Part shown: positions 16,919 through 24,949 of the stretch, in pieces
How positions within the stretch are numbered: the stretch's first letter is position 1
Layout of the letters: every line of letters begins with the position of its first letter
From: Desulfobulbaceae bacterium
Lineage (GTDB): Bacteria; Desulfobacterota; Desulfobulbia; Desulfobulbales; Desulfocapsaceae
Direction of reading: 5' to 3'
Length of the DNA: 46,559 nucleotides
NCBI GenBank assembly: GCA_026988015.1
Contig: JALSMA010000047.1
Span: forward strand, 1 to 46,559
Notes under the pieces: model-generated
The model's database searches: none
What the model saw: the letters and a program-made list of their open reading frames with translations, nothing else
What the model was told of the DNA's origin: nothing
Position numbers and translations under genes: made by a program

Positions 16919-17548
16919 TCAGGCGTATTCGGATGAAGTGCCCTGCTGTTCATTGAGAGTAGCAACAATTTTTTTTCGTTGGTACTTCGTGGCATATTTT
17001 GCCACAAGATACCAGGAAGCGTAAGTAAACAGCAGTGAAACAATGTAGAAAAAAATGGAACCAATGATAAGTGGTTCGCCACTGGCTGTGCCGATCTGGA
17101 TGATATGGTGCTTTCCTGTCAGCAGCATAAGTGTGTCTGGGCGATAAGTCGCGTTAATGTAGGATATTACCATAAGAACAGGAAGGTACGTTGTGGCAAG
17201 ACTCAGTAGCAGGCCTTCAAGAAAATAGTCGTAATAGCACTTGTTCAATTTTGCCTTGTCAATGTTTTTTGCCATCCGGGAACCCTTTTCCCGGTCTTCA
17301 CACCGCATTGCCTCCTCACGAACACTGAGCCAGTAGTAGAACTGTTTCTCAAGTTCCCTGTGGCGTTTAGTGCGACACTTTTTACCAAGGAATTTCGTTG
17401 TACAGACAGTGATAATCGCCAGCAGCATAATGATTCCTGCCGGTCCGATAAAGGGCTGCAGTGGTGATAGCAGTGAGTCGACAGCAGTCGCGGTAGTCAG
17501 TATTAACGCGTAAATATGTTCCCAGGCCCGGTCTAAGATGTATTCCAT
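16919..17548 (-). CDS. Three-helix membrane protein with coiled-coil hairpin (possibly Oxa1/DUF106-like)
   Basis: A 209-residue membrane protein I cannot name. Helix 1 lies at about 32-52 (GPAGIIMLLAIITVCTTKF). A charged, helical stretch follows at about 55-105, then helix 2 at about 110-135 (GLLLSLATTYLPVLMVISYI) and helix 3 at about 165-190 (IIGSIFFYIVSLLFTYASWY). TM1, cytosolic coiled coil, TM2, TM3 is the layout of DUF106/EMC3/TMCO1 proteins of the Oxa1 superfamily; that similarity is in shape, not shown by alignment. The gene lies 25 bases before the molybdoenzyme start and 95 behind the TauE gene. It may anchor the cytoplasmic molybdoenzyme or help insert the permease (both inference). 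Confidence 0.75.
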   Translation of the reverse strand: MEYILDRAWEHIYALILTTATAVDSLLSPLQPFIGPAGIIMLLAIITVCTTKFLGKKCRTKRHRELEKQFYYWLSVREEAMRCEDREKGSRMAKNIDKAKLNKCYYDYFLEGLLLSLATTYLPVLMVISYINATYRPDTLMLLTGKHHIIQIGTASGEPLIIGSIFFYIVSLLFTYASWYLVAKYATKYQRKKIVATLNEQQGTSSEYA

Positions 17549-17580
17549 AATGTTTCTTTATACCTGAAAGAGGTTGTTTG

Positions 17581-17621
17581 ATGAATGAAGCTGAAAAGTA
17601 ATGTTTTTCAGCTTCATTCAT
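17581..17621 (-). terminator. Long hairpin between permease and downstream genes
   Basis: ATGAATGAAGCTGAAAA (17581-17597) pairs perfectly over 17 bases with 17605-17621, loop of 7. On the minus strand it starts about 20 bases after the permease stop, but the T-run behind it is weak. It probably reduces transcription or protects the permease mRNA end, setting the ratio of permease to the genes that follow. Confidence 0.65.
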
Positions 17622-17643
17622 CTACGGTACTGTATAGATTATA

Positions 17644-19341
17644 TCAGATCCAGTATTCAATCTTGAGAAATCTGAAGAACAGAAAGAAGAGAGTACATGC
17701 AAGCACTATCTTCAGAGTTTTTTCGCTGAACATCTTTTGACAGCGACTGCCCAGCATACCACCTGCAAAACCACCAATGATGATGGCTCCTGCAAGAACC
17801 ATATCCGGTAGATAACCGTTAAGGATATACCCTATAAAGGAACCGACACTTGAAAAACAGGTTCCTATCAGGGAAATCGGGACCGCAACATACATTGGCA
17901 GTGCAGCAATTGTTGTCATCATCGGAACCAGCAGGAATCCACCACCGATACCAAAGGCGCGGGAGGCTATACCAACGATGATTCCGAGAAATGCAAAGAG
18001 AAGCGGGTTGATCCGGAATTCCTCGCCCCAGAACTTAAAACGGTAATCAGTGAAACCAGTTTTAACAGGCTCAATGGAACCCATTTTAACTGCTTTGCCG
18101 GTTTCTTTTGCCTCTTTTACCGCAGCGTTAAACTTCTGGGTCATGGCCTTGATATTTTGTCGCTTATTCATGGCCGCAGGTCTCATTTCCATGAGAGTCT
18201 TGATACCCATGATAACCACAAGAACACCAAGCCATTCCTTGTATGCCTTCATGGAAAGATACTGGGTTACATAGCCACCAAGCCATACCGAACCAAGAAA
18301 AATACCTGCTCCAAAGGAAAGTCCTACTGGCCATGCGACACGTTTTTCTACAAAAGCAAAGCGGTAGAAGGATCCCAAGGGGGAGAACAGGGTTAATGCT
18401 ATATTGGATGGACGAAGTACGTTTGCAGCGTTGATACCAACAGGACCAGCCGTTTGAACAAAAAGGGCCTGAAATGCACCCATAAGCATACCACCTGCAG
18501 CTCCGATCATTGAGAAATATGTTCCAACAAGGATAGCACCGATGACAATAATAAGTGGATTCATATAACGGTAGCCTTTGGCTAGCCAGAATCCGTTTCC
18601 TTCAATTGTGTAGCTGCCGTCTTTGCTGCCATTTACATAGACATCAAAGGTCGTGTCTGGTGGGGTGTGTCGGAAGGAGGCAAATGATGCAGTGAATTTT
18701 CCTGTATTACGATCAAGGTTGATGGTGGTTCCTTTGTCCCAGTAGTTACCGGTCTGCTGAGCATCACCAATAACACTTCTGGCAAAGATGACAATTTTAC
18801 CTTCTTTGTTACCTTCCTTAACTATTGTGTTGATTCCATAGGTGTCCTCATGGCCAAACTTGAGGAAATTCCACTGCGCCTCAGTCTTGATTGGACCCAT
18901 CATCTCTTTGGCGCCAACATCCTGGTAGTTCTTTTTGAGTTTGAACATGGTGGTGTTGTACAGTCCCTGTCCCTTTTTGAACAGAAAGGAAGGGCCACCA
19001 AATTTCTTATTTATATCTTCACCAAAAGAATCCCGGTCGGTGGTGATCATATAGTAGAGTGGTGGAATGCTGGTGTCTGGAGAAAATCCCGCTTTTTCTC
19101 CTTTTTTAGGGAGTTTCTTCTTTTCAAACTTACCGGTGGCGTCTGAGGGTTTGAACATTTTCTGCTGAGCAATGGCTATATAGAGCTCTTGGTCGGGTTG
19201 GATTTGACCCTCAATGGTCACAATTTCACCCGCCTTGTACTTTTCAGACGAGATGGTTGTTTTTGCCAGGCAACTTCCCTGTAAAGCAAGAAGCCAGATT
19301 GCTACCACTATTATTGGTATTGACAGTCTGTTGTATTTCAT
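17644..19341 (-). CDS. TauE/SafE-family anion permease with large extracytoplasmic N-terminal domain
   Basis: The 565-residue protein opens with a signal peptide (residues 1-26, cut near SCLAKT). A 230-residue periplasmic beta-rich domain follows (about 27-255) that I do not recognise. The permease domain (about 262-565) has two TauE/SafE halves, with GTYFSMIGAAGGMLMG and GIASRAFGIGGGFLLVPMM as the matching inverted-repeat starts, separated by a cytosolic stretch at about 395-440. TauE/SafE members export sulfite or sulfoacetate, or move other sulfur-containing anions. Usual length is about 250-310, so the N-terminal domain is an added module, perhaps a ligand-binding or delivery domain. AAGGAG precedes the ATG. 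It heads the molybdoenzyme gene set. Confidence 0.85.
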   Translation of the reverse strand: MKYNRLSIPIIVVAIWLLALQGSCLAKTTISSEKYKAGEIVTIEGQIQPDQELYIAIAQQKMFKPSDATGKFEKKKLPKKGEKAGFSPDTSIPPLYYMITTDRDSFGEDINKKFGGPSFLFKKGQGLYNTTMFKLKKNYQDVGAKEMMGPIKTEAQWNFLKFGHEDTYGINTIVKEGNKEGKIVIFARSVIGDAQQTGNYWDKGTTINLDRNTGKFTASFASFRHTPPDTTFDVYVNGSKDGSYTIEGNGFWLAKGYRYMNPLIIVIGAILVGTYFSMIGAAGGMLMGAFQALFVQTAGPVGINAANVLRPSNIALTLFSPLGSFYRFAFVEKRVAWPVGLSFGAGIFLGSVWLGGYVTQYLSMKAYKEWLGVLVVIMGIKTLMEMRPAAMNKRQNIKAMTQKFNAAVKEAKETGKAVKMGSIEPVKTGFTDYRFKFWGEEFRINPLLFAFLGIIVGIASRAFGIGGGFLLVPMMTTIAALPMYVAVPISLIGTCFSSVGSFIGYILNGYLPDMVLAGAIIIGGFAGGMLGSRCQKMFSEKTLKIVLACTLFFLFFRFLKIEYWI

Positions 19342-19375
19342 CTTTTCTCCTTCACTGTGTTTGAATTACGATCTT

Positions 19376-19414
19376 CAGAGAGGAACCCGCACGGGTTCGT
19401 TGCTCTCCTCTGCG
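19376..19414. repeat. Hairpin with family-1-like palindrome
   Basis: GAACCCGCACGGGTTC (19383-19398) is a perfect palindrome of the same type as the end of repeat family 1, flanked by purine-rich and CTCTCCTCT-type complements. It lies between the receiver gene and the permease gene and has no T-run, so it is not an evident terminator. Confidence 0.45.
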
Positions 19415-19472
19415 TGATCTCTTCTCTCAACTTTTACTGACTCCTGTTCGTGGTACCTCCTTTTCGTTTCTC

Positions 19473-19850
19473 TTATTTTTCAGTGTGACAGGAACAACTG
19501 AGTACATTTTTAACCTTCTGTTCAAGAACATCGCGGTCAATAGGCTTAATACAGAATTCATTGGCTCCGCGCTTCATAGCTTCACTGGCAACTGCGGCGT
19601 CAGGATATCCTGTGAGGATAATTGATTTAATGAATGGGTTTATCTGTTTGAGTACAGACAGCACATCGAGTCCACTCATTTTTTTTAAATTAATATCCAG
19701 AATGGCCAAGTCCACATCATGTAACTCTGCGTGGGTGATGGCATCTTCCTCTTCTGTAAAGGTGTAAACAGTGTGTCCTCTTTTTCTTAGAATTTTTCCT
19801 ATGATTATTGATGAGTCACGAATATCATCTAAAGATATTATGGTTGCCAT
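19473..19850 (-). CDS. Single-domain response regulator
   Basis: The 125-residue receiver has the acidic pair in ISLDDIRDS, phosphoacceptor Asp in LAILDINLKKMSG and the Lys in FCIKPIDRD, and ends without an output domain. It may relay phosphate to another protein, such as the NtrC-type activator encoded upstream, or regulate by binding a partner. ATG 19850 is chosen because it follows the kinase stop by four bases and GGGAG lies ahead; a frame opening at 19898 would overlap the kinase gene and lacks a ribosome binding site. It is the last gene of the membrane protein-kinase-receiver operon. Confidence 0.85.
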   Translation of the reverse strand: MATIISLDDIRDSSIIIGKILRKRGHTVYTFTEEEDAITHAELHDVDLAILDINLKKMSGLDVLSVLKQINPFIKSIILTGYPDAAVASEAMKRGANEFCIKPIDRDVLEQKVKNVLSCSCHTEK

Positions 19851-19854
19851 GGCT

Positions 19855-21450
19855 TTATCTGAATCTCCCAGTTTCACTGTGGCTCGCTGTGATGCCATGC
19901 TGCTTTTTCGGTACTACCGGAAGAATGACATGAAATGCTGTTCCTGGAGTTGTATCCCCGCTTTCAGTCTCTATCACAGGACTTTCAACATCTATTTTAC
20001 CCTCGAGTTCCTCTATGATTCCGTATGATACGGAGAGGCCGAGTCCCGTGCCTTTACCGACAGGTTTTGTTGTAAAAAACGGCTCAAAGATGTTTTGACG
20101 AATTGCATCTGTCATGCCATGACCTGTATCCCGAAAGGTGGCTATTACCTCTTTGCTGTCATTGCTGTTTCTTGTACTGATGTACAAATCACCCGATGTC
20201 ATATCTTCCATGGCATAATGGGCATTGTTTATTAAGTTGATAAAGACCTGGCGTAGTTTTTCAGTATCAGCTGTCACTGTGTCAAGGTTTGGGGCAAGAC
20301 TTTTGTGGATAGTTATATGGTCCATGCTCAGAGAGTGTTCTGTTACAGCAATAACCTCAGAGATAATTTTATTGAGGGAGGTGTCCTCTCTTGAACTTTC
20401 AGATTGTCTGGAAAAATTTAAAAGATCGAAGACAATTTTCTGACAGGCTTTCGTCTGTCTTTCAATGGCCTTGAGACTTTCTCCAACCTCAGTATCAGCT
20501 GGAAAATCGTCTTTCAATAACTGAGCATATCCAAGAATAACGCCAAGAGGAGTGTTGATTTCATGAGCGACACCTGCTGCCATCTGTCCAATGGAGGCCA
20601 TTTTTTCACTGGCGGCCAGCTGAGCCATCATGGTTTTCAGGCGGGTGAGGTCTTTTGCAATGCCCTCACAACCAGTAAACTCACCGTCTTCGTTGTGGAT
20701 AGCATTGGCTGAGAGCAAGACATAGATGATGCTGCCGTCGGCCTTCTTGAACTCCACTTCAAGGTCTTCAACAAAGCCTCGAGTAAGGATTTCTTCAAAG
20801 TATGCATCAAGAGCATCTTCATTGTAGAAGATGTTATGCAGCTCAAGTCTCGGGGGTTCACCAAACGCGTAACCCAGCATCTCAAGGCCGGATGCGTTCA
20901 TATTCACCAGTCTGTTGTCGGCATCACAAAAATAGACCATGTCTTTTGAATTAATGAAAAAATTTCTAAATTTCTTCTCTGATGCTGAAAGTTCTTTGGT
21001 GCGATTTTCTACCATTTCTTCAAGGTGGGCATTCATTTCATGGAGTTTACTTCCGGTTTGCTGTAGTTCTTTGTTTGCTGCTTTAAGGCTTTTTGCTTTT
21101 TCCTCAATGGCACGGTATCCTTCGATCCCTTTATGATAATAAATTGTTACAGCAGCCAGCGAGGTCATGAGGAGAGTGTTGAATCCACCTGCCAGGGGAG
21201 CAAGAGTCTTCCACTGCTCGGTATTGCCACTGATAAGGAGAACCTGTTTCACGAGATGTCCCATGGCCCGCGAAACTGCAAAGGCCGCAAGGGTCATGCA
21301 GAAGTAAAAAAGAAATCCCCAGAGAAAATTATCAGGTTGTTTTTTTGTTAGTAAATAGGCGTATTGCAGGGATAAAAATGAAAAAACAATAATAATCAGG
21401 GAGCCAGCCATATCAGTAAAATCAGTGGGAAACATAGGAAGACTGTTCAT
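19855..21450 (-). CDS. Membrane PAS-domain sensor histidine kinase
   Basis: The 531-residue kinase has three to four N-terminal membrane helices (about 15-105) with little periplasmic sequence, a coiled coil at about 112-160, a PAS domain at about 160-270 with PAC-like end (GCEGIAKDLT), the HisKA dimerisation helix with phosphorylated His296 (GVAHEINTPLG), and HATPase motifs (NLINNAHYAME, DTGHGM, GKGTGLGLS). The integral membrane sensor without a large outer loop suggests detection of a membrane or redox signal. It overlaps the preceding His-rich membrane protein gene by ATGA and is followed four bases later by the receiver gene. The three form one unit. Confidence 0.93.
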   Translation of the reverse strand: MNSLPMFPTDFTDMAGSLIIIVFSFLSLQYAYLLTKKQPDNFLWGFLFYFCMTLAAFAVSRAMGHLVKQVLLISGNTEQWKTLAPLAGGFNTLLMTSLAAVTIYYHKGIEGYRAIEEKAKSLKAANKELQQTGSKLHEMNAHLEEMVENRTKELSASEKKFRNFFINSKDMVYFCDADNRLVNMNASGLEMLGYAFGEPPRLELHNIFYNEDALDAYFEEILTRGFVEDLEVEFKKADGSIIYVLLSANAIHNEDGEFTGCEGIAKDLTRLKTMMAQLAASEKMASIGQMAAGVAHEINTPLGVILGYAQLLKDDFPADTEVGESLKAIERQTKACQKIVFDLLNFSRQSESSREDTSLNKIISEVIAVTEHSLSMDHITIHKSLAPNLDTVTADTEKLRQVFINLINNAHYAMEDMTSGDLYISTRNSNDSKEVIATFRDTGHGMTDAIRQNIFEPFFTTKPVGKGTGLGLSVSYGIIEELEGKIDVESPVIETESGDTTPGTAFHVILPVVPKKQHGITASHSETGRFR

Positions 21451-21926
21451 TTGCCCTCTTCCTCACTCTTGAACGCCCCAAGGTACAGAGAGCGCAGGCA
21501 TAAGTACAGACAGAGTATCGCAGGAACACTGAAAACATGATCGAGTTTGGTAAAGTAATACAGAAGCTTTGTGGGGGTGAGGGGAGCAGTCATCCTCGCA
21601 GAAAGGTATCCGGATTCCTGTATTATATCGCCTGGTAGAATGAAATCGCCGACCCAGTGACCGGTGAAGGCGACTATATTCCACAACAGCATAAAAATGC
21701 AGAACAACTGGAGGAAACGCCATCCTTTTTCGGGAAATGAACTTCTTCGAATATCCCAGAACAGATAGCAGAGTGCTGCGATAAAAAAGATGTGGGCCAG
21801 CTGATGCACATATAATCCCTCAGGGGCTGTATGGGATTGGAGTGCCTGGGCATGAGCAGGAAAAATAAAAAATACTGCAAGGAGGAGCAAACAGTATTTC
21901 GGTTTTATTTTTCTGAAAAGAATCAT
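21447..21926 (-). CDS. Small His-containing membrane protein, partner of the sensor kinase
   Basis: A 159-residue protein with signal-peptide-like start (residues 1-28, AHAQA) and three further hydrophobic helices at about 42-58, 70-92 and 122-148. Histidines 41, 45, 90 and 130 sit at or near helix ends, the kind of arrangement used to bind a b-type heme or metal; this is inference. I do not recognise the family. ATG 21926 has TGGAG just ahead; the TTG at 21941 is less likely. It overlaps the kinase gene by four bases (ATGA), so it probably acts as a sensory partner of the kinase. A sigma-54-like promoter lies at 22069-22086. Confidence 0.75.
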   Translation of the reverse strand: MILFRKIKPKYCLLLLAVFFIFPAHAQALQSHTAPEGLYVHQLAHIFFIAALCYLFWDIRRSSFPEKGWRFLQLFCIFMLLWNIVAFTGHWVGDFILPGDIIQESGYLSARMTAPLTPTKLLYYFTKLDHVFSVPAILCLYLCLRSLYLGAFKSEEEGK

Positions 21927-22068
21927 AGGACTCCAGTGCAACTTTTATGTGGCAGTAAGAAGAAGGACTGTTCAGCCTGATCGTCTGGCCAATGACTGAA
22001 ACATGGTTAAAAAAAGGTCTTCACTACCATGACGAGGTTACTTTGCTGACCCACATCTGCTTGCCATA

Positions 22069-22086
22069 TTGCACAAGTAATGCCAG
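22069..22086 (-). promoter_or_regulatory. Sigma-54-like promoter of the membrane protein-kinase-receiver operon
   Basis: On the minus strand CTGGCATTACTTGTGCAA has GG and GC exactly ten bases apart, as the -24/-12 elements of sigma-54 promoters require, with TGGCA at -24 and TGCAA at -12. It lies about 140 bases before the 21926 start, and an NtrC-type activator gene lies directly upstream. The rest of this gap (21927-22221) shows nothing else I can assign. Confidence 0.5.
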
Positions 22087-22221
22087 AAATAACAAATATC
22101 CTTGTGACTGTGAATTATTGTAATATCAGTACTGTGGGTCTGGGGGGAACGGTCGGATGGTGAAATGTAGCTTTACCGGAAAGAACTTCTGGTGCAACAG
22201 AAAGGGCTCAGTGCAACATAT

Positions 22222-23646
22222 TTACTGCGCTGACTGCTTGAAATGGTCGGATTTCAAAGAGTATTTTCTCATGAGTCGCTGAAAAGCCTGACGCTCCATA
22301 CCACTGCTTTTGGCTGCTGCAGAGACGTTGCCACCATGACTGAGGAGCTCATGGTTGAGATAGTTGATAGTGAATCGTGAAAGTAGTTCCTCTTTGGCTT
22401 GTTTGTAGGTGGTCTCATAAGTTTTCTCGGAAATGGGTATGTCCGAAGAAGGGTGGCCGGGTAAACCTTTATTGAAGGTACTGCACAGATCTGCGGGGGT
22501 CAATACCGTATCAGTTGCAAGCAGTACAGCTTTATTAATGGTATTCTGAAATTCACGAACATTGCCTTTCCAGGTCCTGTGTATGAGATACTGCAGGGAC
22601 TCATTACTGAAAGAGAGGCCGTTTCTTCCATATTCTGCTTCAAACTTTTTCAAAAAGTGTATGGCCAAAAGGGGAATGTCTTCTCTTATTTCATTAAGCG
22701 AAGGTAATACTATGCTCATTACATTGAGGCGATAGTAGAGATCTTCTCTGAACTCACCCCTTGCTATTTTCTCTTCAAGGTTCTGATTGGTAGATGCCAG
22801 GATCCGGACGTCTACCTTAATGGTCTTTGTCTGTCCCAGTGGCTGGAATTCCTTCTCCTGGAGGACGCGCAGTAATTTTGTTTGCAGGCTTACCGGAATA
22901 TCTGCAATTTCATCAAGTAAAATCGTAGAGCCGTCAGCTTCCAAAAACAAGCCATCTTTGTCACGGTCTGCTCCTGTAAAGGCTCCTTTGCAGTAGCCAA
23001 ACAGTTCACTTTCAAGGATCGGTTCCGGCAATGCGGGGCAGTTGACAGTGATCATCTTTTTAGCGGAACGTTTTGATGCTAAATGGACAGTGCGTGCGGC
23101 CACCTCTTTGCCGGTCCCAGACTGGCCGCGGATAAGGAGGGTAGCATCACTCTCTCCGTATCGGGTCAGGAGCTCAACTGTTTGGCGGAGGGCTTTTGAA
23201 TTTCCAATAAAATCTGTGGGATTACAGTTGTTTAAAACTTGTTTTTGCAGTCGTTGGTTCTCACGAAGGAGTCTGGTACGTTCCAGGGCTCGTTTCACAA
23301 CCCTACTTATTTTGTCATTGTCAAAAGGCTTTTCAAAAAAATCATAGGCACCATTCTTAAGTGCTTTGACTGCAAGTTCAACAGTACCATAGCCAGTCAT
23401 AATAATAGTGGAAATGCTAGTGTCAGTAGCCTGTATAAAGTTTAGAAGCTTCATGCCGTCTATTTCAGGCATGATAATATCGGTGAGAACCACATCAGGA
23501 TGCCAAGAGTCAACGAGCTGTTGCGCTTGGGCACCGTTGGCGGCAAGTGAGACTTCACAAGCACATTTTTGCGACAAAACCTTTTTAAGAAGATTTAGAA
23601 GATCCACCTCGTCATCGACAATAAGTAGTCGCATTTTTGTTTCCAT
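22222..23646 (-). CDS. NtrC-family sigma-54-dependent response regulator
   Basis: The 474-residue activator has a receiver domain (about 5-125; DD pair in LLIVDDEVD, phosphoacceptor Asp56 in VLTDIIMPEIDG, Lys in FFEKPFDND), an AAA+ domain (about 150-390) with Walker A RGQSGTGKE, the sigma-54-contacting YCKGAFTGADRD loop and Walker B LLDEIADI, and a Fis-type helix-turn-helix at the end (GNVSAAAKSSGMERQAFQRLM). It activates sigma-54 promoters by ATP-driven remodelling. ATG 23646 is chosen; ATG 23634 with GGAA ahead is nearly as good. A frame continuing to 23838 crosses the upstream gene's end and is rejected. Natural partner: the sensor kinase encoded next in the same direction. Confidence 0.92.
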   Translation of the reverse strand: METKMRLLIVDDEVDLLNLLKKVLSQKCACEVSLAANGAQAQQLVDSWHPDVVLTDIIMPEIDGMKLLNFIQATDTSISTIIMTGYGTVELAVKALKNGAYDFFEKPFDNDKISRVVKRALERTRLLRENQRLQKQVLNNCNPTDFIGNSKALRQTVELLTRYGESDATLLIRGQSGTGKEVAARTVHLASKRSAKKMITVNCPALPEPILESELFGYCKGAFTGADRDKDGLFLEADGSTILLDEIADIPVSLQTKLLRVLQEKEFQPLGQTKTIKVDVRILASTNQNLEEKIARGEFREDLYYRLNVMSIVLPSLNEIREDIPLLAIHFLKKFEAEYGRNGLSFSNESLQYLIHRTWKGNVREFQNTINKAVLLATDTVLTPADLCSTFNKGLPGHPSSDIPISEKTYETTYKQAKEELLSRFTINYLNHELLSHGGNVSAAAKSSGMERQAFQRLMRKYSLKSDHFKQSAQ

Positions 23647-23756
23647 GGAATCAGTACTGTTTATGGGGTCAGGCTCAACCCCAGACTGGAAAAATCTGCT
23701 GGAAGGTATATTGGTCTGGGGAGGGTGTGACAAGCGTGTAGTATCGGGGCTGCCAG

Positions 23757-24119
23757 CTAGTGGGTTACCGGCATGGTGCCAAGTACTTTGGCATTTATCA
23801 TCTCTTTTTCCTTGTCGTTGGGTTCTGGTTTCGACCAATGGATAAAGGCCTCAGTTACCCGCATAAAGTCACCATCATCCTTTTTGCACTTGTCACATAT
23901 ACTTTCTGCCTGATCACGATAGATGATAAGCTTGGACGCGGGTTCACCATCCTTTGCAACTGCAGCCATTTTTTTGCAGCCGCATTCAAGACGGACAATC
24001 ACGACCCCAATTCCTTCCGGACTGCCTTCAAGGATTCCCTCCACCATGGCTTCTTCGTTTTTTTCAGCAACCAGAGCTTTGTTTTTGATTTTTTTTGATG
24101 ATTTTTTCTTTTTAATCAT
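23757..24119 (-). CDS. Small Lys-rich protein with CxC...CxxC zinc site, unknown function
   Basis: A 120-residue protein starting with a strongly basic run (MIKKKKSSKKIKNK) and then a compact domain holding ECGCKK near residue 46 and ICDKCKKDDGD near 73, likely four zinc ligands. GAGAG stands ahead of the ATG. Not recognised. It lies 110 bases upstream of the NtrC-type gene in the same direction and may be co-transcribed with it. Codon pattern and the Cys pairs support a real gene despite its small size. Confidence 0.6.
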   Translation of the reverse strand: MIKKKKSSKKIKNKALVAEKNEEAMVEGILEGSPEGIGVVIVRLECGCKKMAAVAKDGEPASKLIIYRDQAESICDKCKKDDGDFMRVTEAFIHWSKPEPNDKEKEMINAKVLGTMPVTH

Positions 24120-24572
24120 ATTATCTCTCTCAGCGGGTCATATGTTATTCTGTAACCGCGACTGCTTTGTGATTGTTTCCTTGGCAGCATATTGAGGCGC
24201 AGATGTACGATTTGCTGTCAGCTATGTTTGAAGAAACCACCGGTTGTTTGTCGGTGATGTATTCAGTACCAGTGAATGTTCACGGATTAAGTTACTATGT
24301 GAAAATTGAAGCAATGATATTATAAGACAGATGGGCCTGGGGTCAATCCTTTTTTGTCTGTGGAGAGATGTAATTTTAAACTCAGACGCAGTTGTTTTAT
24401 CAATCGGGAATTCCCTGGAAAAGGGGCGGATTATGCTTGACAAAAAACAGGTGGTGAATTAATTGACTATACACGAAACAAGTGTTCCAGTATGGCTTTG
24501 ATGCTTATGGAGACTGAGACAGATACCCTTTTGTGTCTGTTTTTTATTTCTTTAATATTTTAGGAGGTTGTT
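24120..24572. other. Intergenic region before ferredoxin gene
   Basis: About 450 bases with no supportable gene. It includes GAATGTTCACGGATT (24273-24287), shared with 4539-4552 and related to the end of repeat family 1. TTGACA at 24437-24442 with TAATTG 17 bases on is a weak promoter candidate for the ferredoxin. A terminator at 24519-24545 follows it. Confidence 0.4.
24519..24545 (+). terminator. Terminator just upstream of the ferredoxin gene
   Basis: ACAGATAC (24519-24526) pairs with GTGTCTGT (24533-24540, one G-U), loop of six, followed by TTTTTATTTCTTT. It stands about 30 bases before the ferredoxin ATG and downstream of the only promoter-like sequence, so it could attenuate the gene or end a separate short transcript. 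Confidence 0.65.
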
Positions 24573-24761
24573 ATGGCTTGGGAAGTAATTGTAGATAAAG
24601 ACAAATGTGTTGGTGATGAAGAGTGCGTAGATGCATGTCCCGCTCAGGTTTACGAGATGGTAGACGGTAAAGCTGAGGTTGTTGAAGAAGATGAGTGTCT
24701 CGGTTGTGAGACCTGCGTTGAAGTTTGTCCTGAGGGTGCCATCACTGTAACTGAAGTCTAA
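24573..24761 (+). CDS. Ferredoxin with Asp-substituted cluster site (Desulfovibrio Fd III type)
   Basis: A 62-residue ferredoxin with AGGAGG ahead of its ATG. The second site is a normal [4Fe-4S] motif, CLGCETCVEVCP. In the first site, C12-VG-D15-EE-C18-VDA-C22-P, Asp15 stands where the second Cys is expected. The same Cys-to-Asp change in Desulfovibrio africanus ferredoxin III gives a [3Fe-4S] cluster that converts to [4Fe-4S] or mixed-metal forms. Low-potential electron carrier in the cytoplasm; partners not evident from the neighbours. It is a single-gene unit with terminators on both sides. Confidence 0.93.
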   Translation: MAWEVIVDKDKCVGDEECVDACPAQVYEMVDGKAEVVEEDECLGCETCVEVCPEGAITVTEV

Positions 24762-24784
24762 GTCACTTAGAAAGCAGTTAGTTT

Positions 24785-24828
24785 CAAGCCCATTCTCCCC
24801 CTTTAGGGGGGGGATGGGCTTGTCTTAT
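24785..24828 (+). terminator. Ferredoxin gene terminator
   Basis: CAAGCCCAT (24785-24793) pairs with ATGGGCTTG (24814-24822), with further C5/G5 pairing inside, and TCTTATTT follows. It begins 24 bases after the ferredoxin stop. Confidence 0.85.
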
Positions 24829-24949
24829 TTATGGGGGCATCAGAGTTTGTTGTAACGGTAGAAAAGTTGTATATGTGATGATTACAGTATTTTTGCTGTT
24901 CCAATGTACTTTGCTGTTGATTTCTTTTGAACTGGCCACATTGCTGATT

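Noticed and set aside
16894-17082. N-terminal extension of the molybdoenzyme frame
   Set aside because: It overlaps the upstream membrane protein gene, has no family similarity, and the ATG at 16893 has a strong GGAGG.
23647-23838. 64-residue extension of the NtrC-type regulator
   Set aside because: Receiver domains start at the MRLLIVDDE region; the extension crosses the end of the 23757-24119 gene.
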